Below the pieces are notes generated by a model, which did not search any database, was not told the origin of the DNA, and saw only the letters and a list, made by a program, of their open reading frames with translations. The translations under genes were made by a program, and so were the position numbers. A stretch of 7,926 nucleotides of DNA, taken from assembly GCA_017543025.1 (NCBI GenBank), contig JAFYGX010000009.1, forward strand, positions 1 through 7,926, in the 5' to 3' direction. Of the stretch, positions 6,636-7,926 are shown piece after piece. The stretch comes from Solobacterium sp. (GTDB lineage: Bacteria; Bacillota_I; Bacilli_A; Erysipelotrichales; Erysipelotrichaceae). Each line of letters opens with the position of its first letter. Positions within the stretch are counted from its first letter, which is position 1.

Positions 6636-7586
6636 TCAGGAAGCGTTCGGCGAAGATTCTGTGCCGTTTTCTGCCTGCATGGCGAGCACTTCGTTCAAAG
6701 ATGCGCCGTAGAAGAGAATCGTGATGATGGTTTTAAGCCACATCGCAGTCAGAAATATCGAGGCAAGCGAGCCGTAAAGCGCAGAGGCGCTGCAGGATTT
6801 TGCGATAAACAATTCAAACAGCAATGAGAACAGATGCCAGTTAATTACAGTAAAGACGGCGCCGGGAAGCTGACTTCTGAAACTGCGGGTATGGCCCTGA
6901 AGGAAGGTGTAGGCAAGCATAACAATCACCAGTGTTGCGGCAAGTGTGATGAGTCCGCCATCGTTCAGAATTGAATTCAGAAGATCCGAGATTTCGGGCC
7001 GGTTCAGAAGTCTGGCAATTTCTCTGCCGAAATCCGAGATTGAACTTCGCAGAACACGGAATATCAGAAGGGAAGCGATCACCAGGATAAACAGAACCGT
7101 ACAGAACAGTGATGCGATTCTCAGCTTCAGTTTGGACTGATTGCTGGAACAGAGACGTCTGAGACCCAGCTGGAGCGCGGATACGCCCTGCGAAGCAGAC
7201 CACAGCATGCTCAGAAGCGAAATCGAAATGACAACGGTGCCTGTTGCAGGATTAAAGTGAGAAAGCAGGTCTTTCAGCATATCCTGAATCTGCTCGATGT
7301 CCGGAAAAAGGCTCTGGATCAGGTCCGCAAAGCTATAGAGATATTCTTCAGGCAGGAAATTGATCAGGCCGGCAGCGAGGGAGAAAAACGGAACCATTGC
7401 CATGAGAATGTAGAATGTCGCATTGCCGGAAAAAATACTCATGTCCTTTTCAGAGAAAAGCCGGAGGTTATCTGTGATGATCCGGACCGTTCGCTTCTGA
7501 AGAAATTCACGGATCAGGGAAAAAAGTGAATTCTGTTCCGGCTGTACGGAACGCTCGGAGGGATTCAACTGTTCTGTTACTTTCAT
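6636..7586 (-). CDS. yihY: YihY/BrkB family inner-membrane protein
   Basis: A 316-residue membrane protein with about six helices, near 52-76, 115-133, 157-177, 209-229, 240-261 and 268-294. Family phrases are visible: 'SGNATFYILMAMVPFFSL' (53-70), matching the 'A..l.Y.....l.P' start of the family; 'LWSASQGVSALQLGLRRL' (128-145); 'LPGAVFTVINW' (240-250); and 'YGSLASIFLTAMWLK' (271-285) followed by the 'GASLNE' end (294-299). Members were once called ribonuclease BN, but that activity belongs to another gene; BrkB is linked to serum resistance in Bordetella, and the general role is unknown, perhaps transport. The length is typical. The start is supported by AGGAAG on the minus strand (7590-7595), a few bases from the ATG. 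The gene is convergent with the large c-di-GMP gene and divergent from the transposase. I could not find a convincing promoter for it. Confidence 0.9.
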   Translation of the reverse strand: MKVTEQLNPSERSVQPEQNSLFSLIREFLQKRTVRIITDNLRLFSEKDMSIFSGNATFYILMAMVPFFSLAAGLINFLPEEYLYSFADLIQSLFPDIEQIQDMLKDLLSHFNPATGTVVISISLLSMLWSASQGVSALQLGLRRLCSSNQSKLKLRIASLFCTVLFILVIASLLIFRVLRSSISDFGREIARLLNRPEISDLLNSILNDGGLITLAATLVIVMLAYTFLQGHTRSFRSQLPGAVFTVINWHLFSLLFELFIAKSCSASALYGSLASIFLTAMWLKTIITILFYGASLNEVLAMQAENGTESSPNAS

Positions 7587-7717
7587 ACGCTTCCTGTGTC
7601 TGCTTTCTTTTTAACGTATTTCCGAAGAAGTCCCCGCTTTCTTACGAAGTGTAAAGGCATGGATGAATTCGGATGTCGGATATGATTTAATTACGTCAGC
7701 CATAATTGGCATAGAGT
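7587..7717. other. Divergent intergenic region; possible left end of the IS200/IS605 element
   Basis: This 131-base gap separates yihY (minus) from tnpA (plus). GCCA (7699-7702) pairs with TGGC (7707-7710) in a small hairpin shortly before the tnpA start. A TTAC (7691-7694), a tetranucleotide used as target by some IS605-group elements, sits just upstream of it. A -10-like TATGAT (7681-7686) lacks a good -35. The element's true left end cannot be fixed without its right end or a second copy. Confidence 0.25.
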
Positions 7718-7926
7718 ATGTTGAAAACAAGGGAATTAGACAATAATAATCATTCAGTATTTTCGATGTATTACCATCTTATTCTTGTTGTGAAATACCG
7801 CAGGAAAGTCTTTGATGATTCGATCTCTGAATATGCAAAAAGCATATTCGAAAAGATCGCTCCGTCTTACAATATTTCTCTATTGGAGTGGAATCATGAT
7901 GCGGACCATGTACACATCATGTTCAA
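7718..7926 (+). CDS. tnpA: IS200/IS605 family TnpA transposase (Y1 HUH), N-terminal part
   Basis: Sixty-nine complete codons are visible before the window ends. The text fits TnpA of IS200-like elements: 'HSVFSMYYHLILVVKYRRKVF' spans residues 12-32, and 'EWNHDADHVHIMF' (57-69) contains the HUH metal-binding pair H64-V-H66. By family knowledge the enzyme cuts single-stranded DNA with a tyrosine that would lie beyond the window, and moves the element by peel-and-paste without making target duplications. No stop codon interrupts the visible part, so nothing shows it is broken. The ATG at 7718 is the natural start from the alignment of the YYHL region, but no good ribosome binding site precedes it, and weak translation is usual for these elements. 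Whether a TnpB or other cargo follows is unknown. Confidence 0.9.
   Translation, partial: MLKTRELDNNNHSVFSMYYHLILVVKYRRKVFDDSISEYAKSIFEKIAPSYNISLLEWNHDADHVHIMF
7718..7926 (+). mobile_element. IS200/IS605-type insertion sequence, left part only
   Basis: Inferred from the tnpA gene at the window edge. Such elements have no terminal inverted repeats and carry subterminal hairpins, so the boundary is left at the gene start; the true left end is probably a few tens of bases upstream, within 7640-7717. The right end lies outside the window. Confidence 0.7.

Overview
The window looks like a chromosomal stretch from a low-to-mid GC Bacillota bacterium, probably a gut-type clostridial or erysipelotrichial lineage. 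The clues are the style of the ABC-2 permease, strong AGGAG-type ribosome binding sites, a zinc-ribbon/TPR protein, a very long PAS/GGDEF/EAL protein and a clostridia-like IS200 transposase. No rRNA, tRNA or CRISPR array is visible, so the lineage is an inference from protein style only.

Layout, left to right. (1) 1-597 is the 3' part of an ABC-2 type membrane permease, followed by a candidate intrinsic terminator at 634-690. (2) A promoter (691-719) abuts that terminator and opens a leader of about 130 nt ahead of a SymE-family toxin-like gene (859-1131). (3) 1194-1403 encodes only the last quarter of an EAL phosphodiesterase domain and is probably a gene remnant. (4) 1458-2192 encodes a double zinc-ribbon plus TPR protein of unknown role. 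(5) 2193-2591 is a 399-base non-coding stretch with several nested or serial inverted repeats ending in a T-run, then a weak candidate promoter. (6) 2592-6479 is the dominant gene: a 1295-residue soluble c-di-GMP protein with four tandem PAS-like modules, an intact GGDEF, a fifth PAS, a degenerate GGDEF and a complete EAL domain. (7) A strong hairpin at 6579-6610 separates it from the convergent gene yihY (6636-7586, minus strand), a six-helix membrane protein. (8) 7718-7926 is the start of an IS200/IS605-type TnpA transposase that runs off the window.

Functionally, two loci concern c-di-GMP (one intact, one broken) and two concern mobile or selfish DNA (the SymE-like gene and TnpA). The region therefore looks like a signalling locus that has been rearranged. 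No single gene cluster here is clearly a new multi-gene system. The most unusual items are the four-fold repeated sensory module of the large protein, the promoter and structured leader in front of the SymE-like gene, and the unexplained structured intergenic region at 2208-2395.
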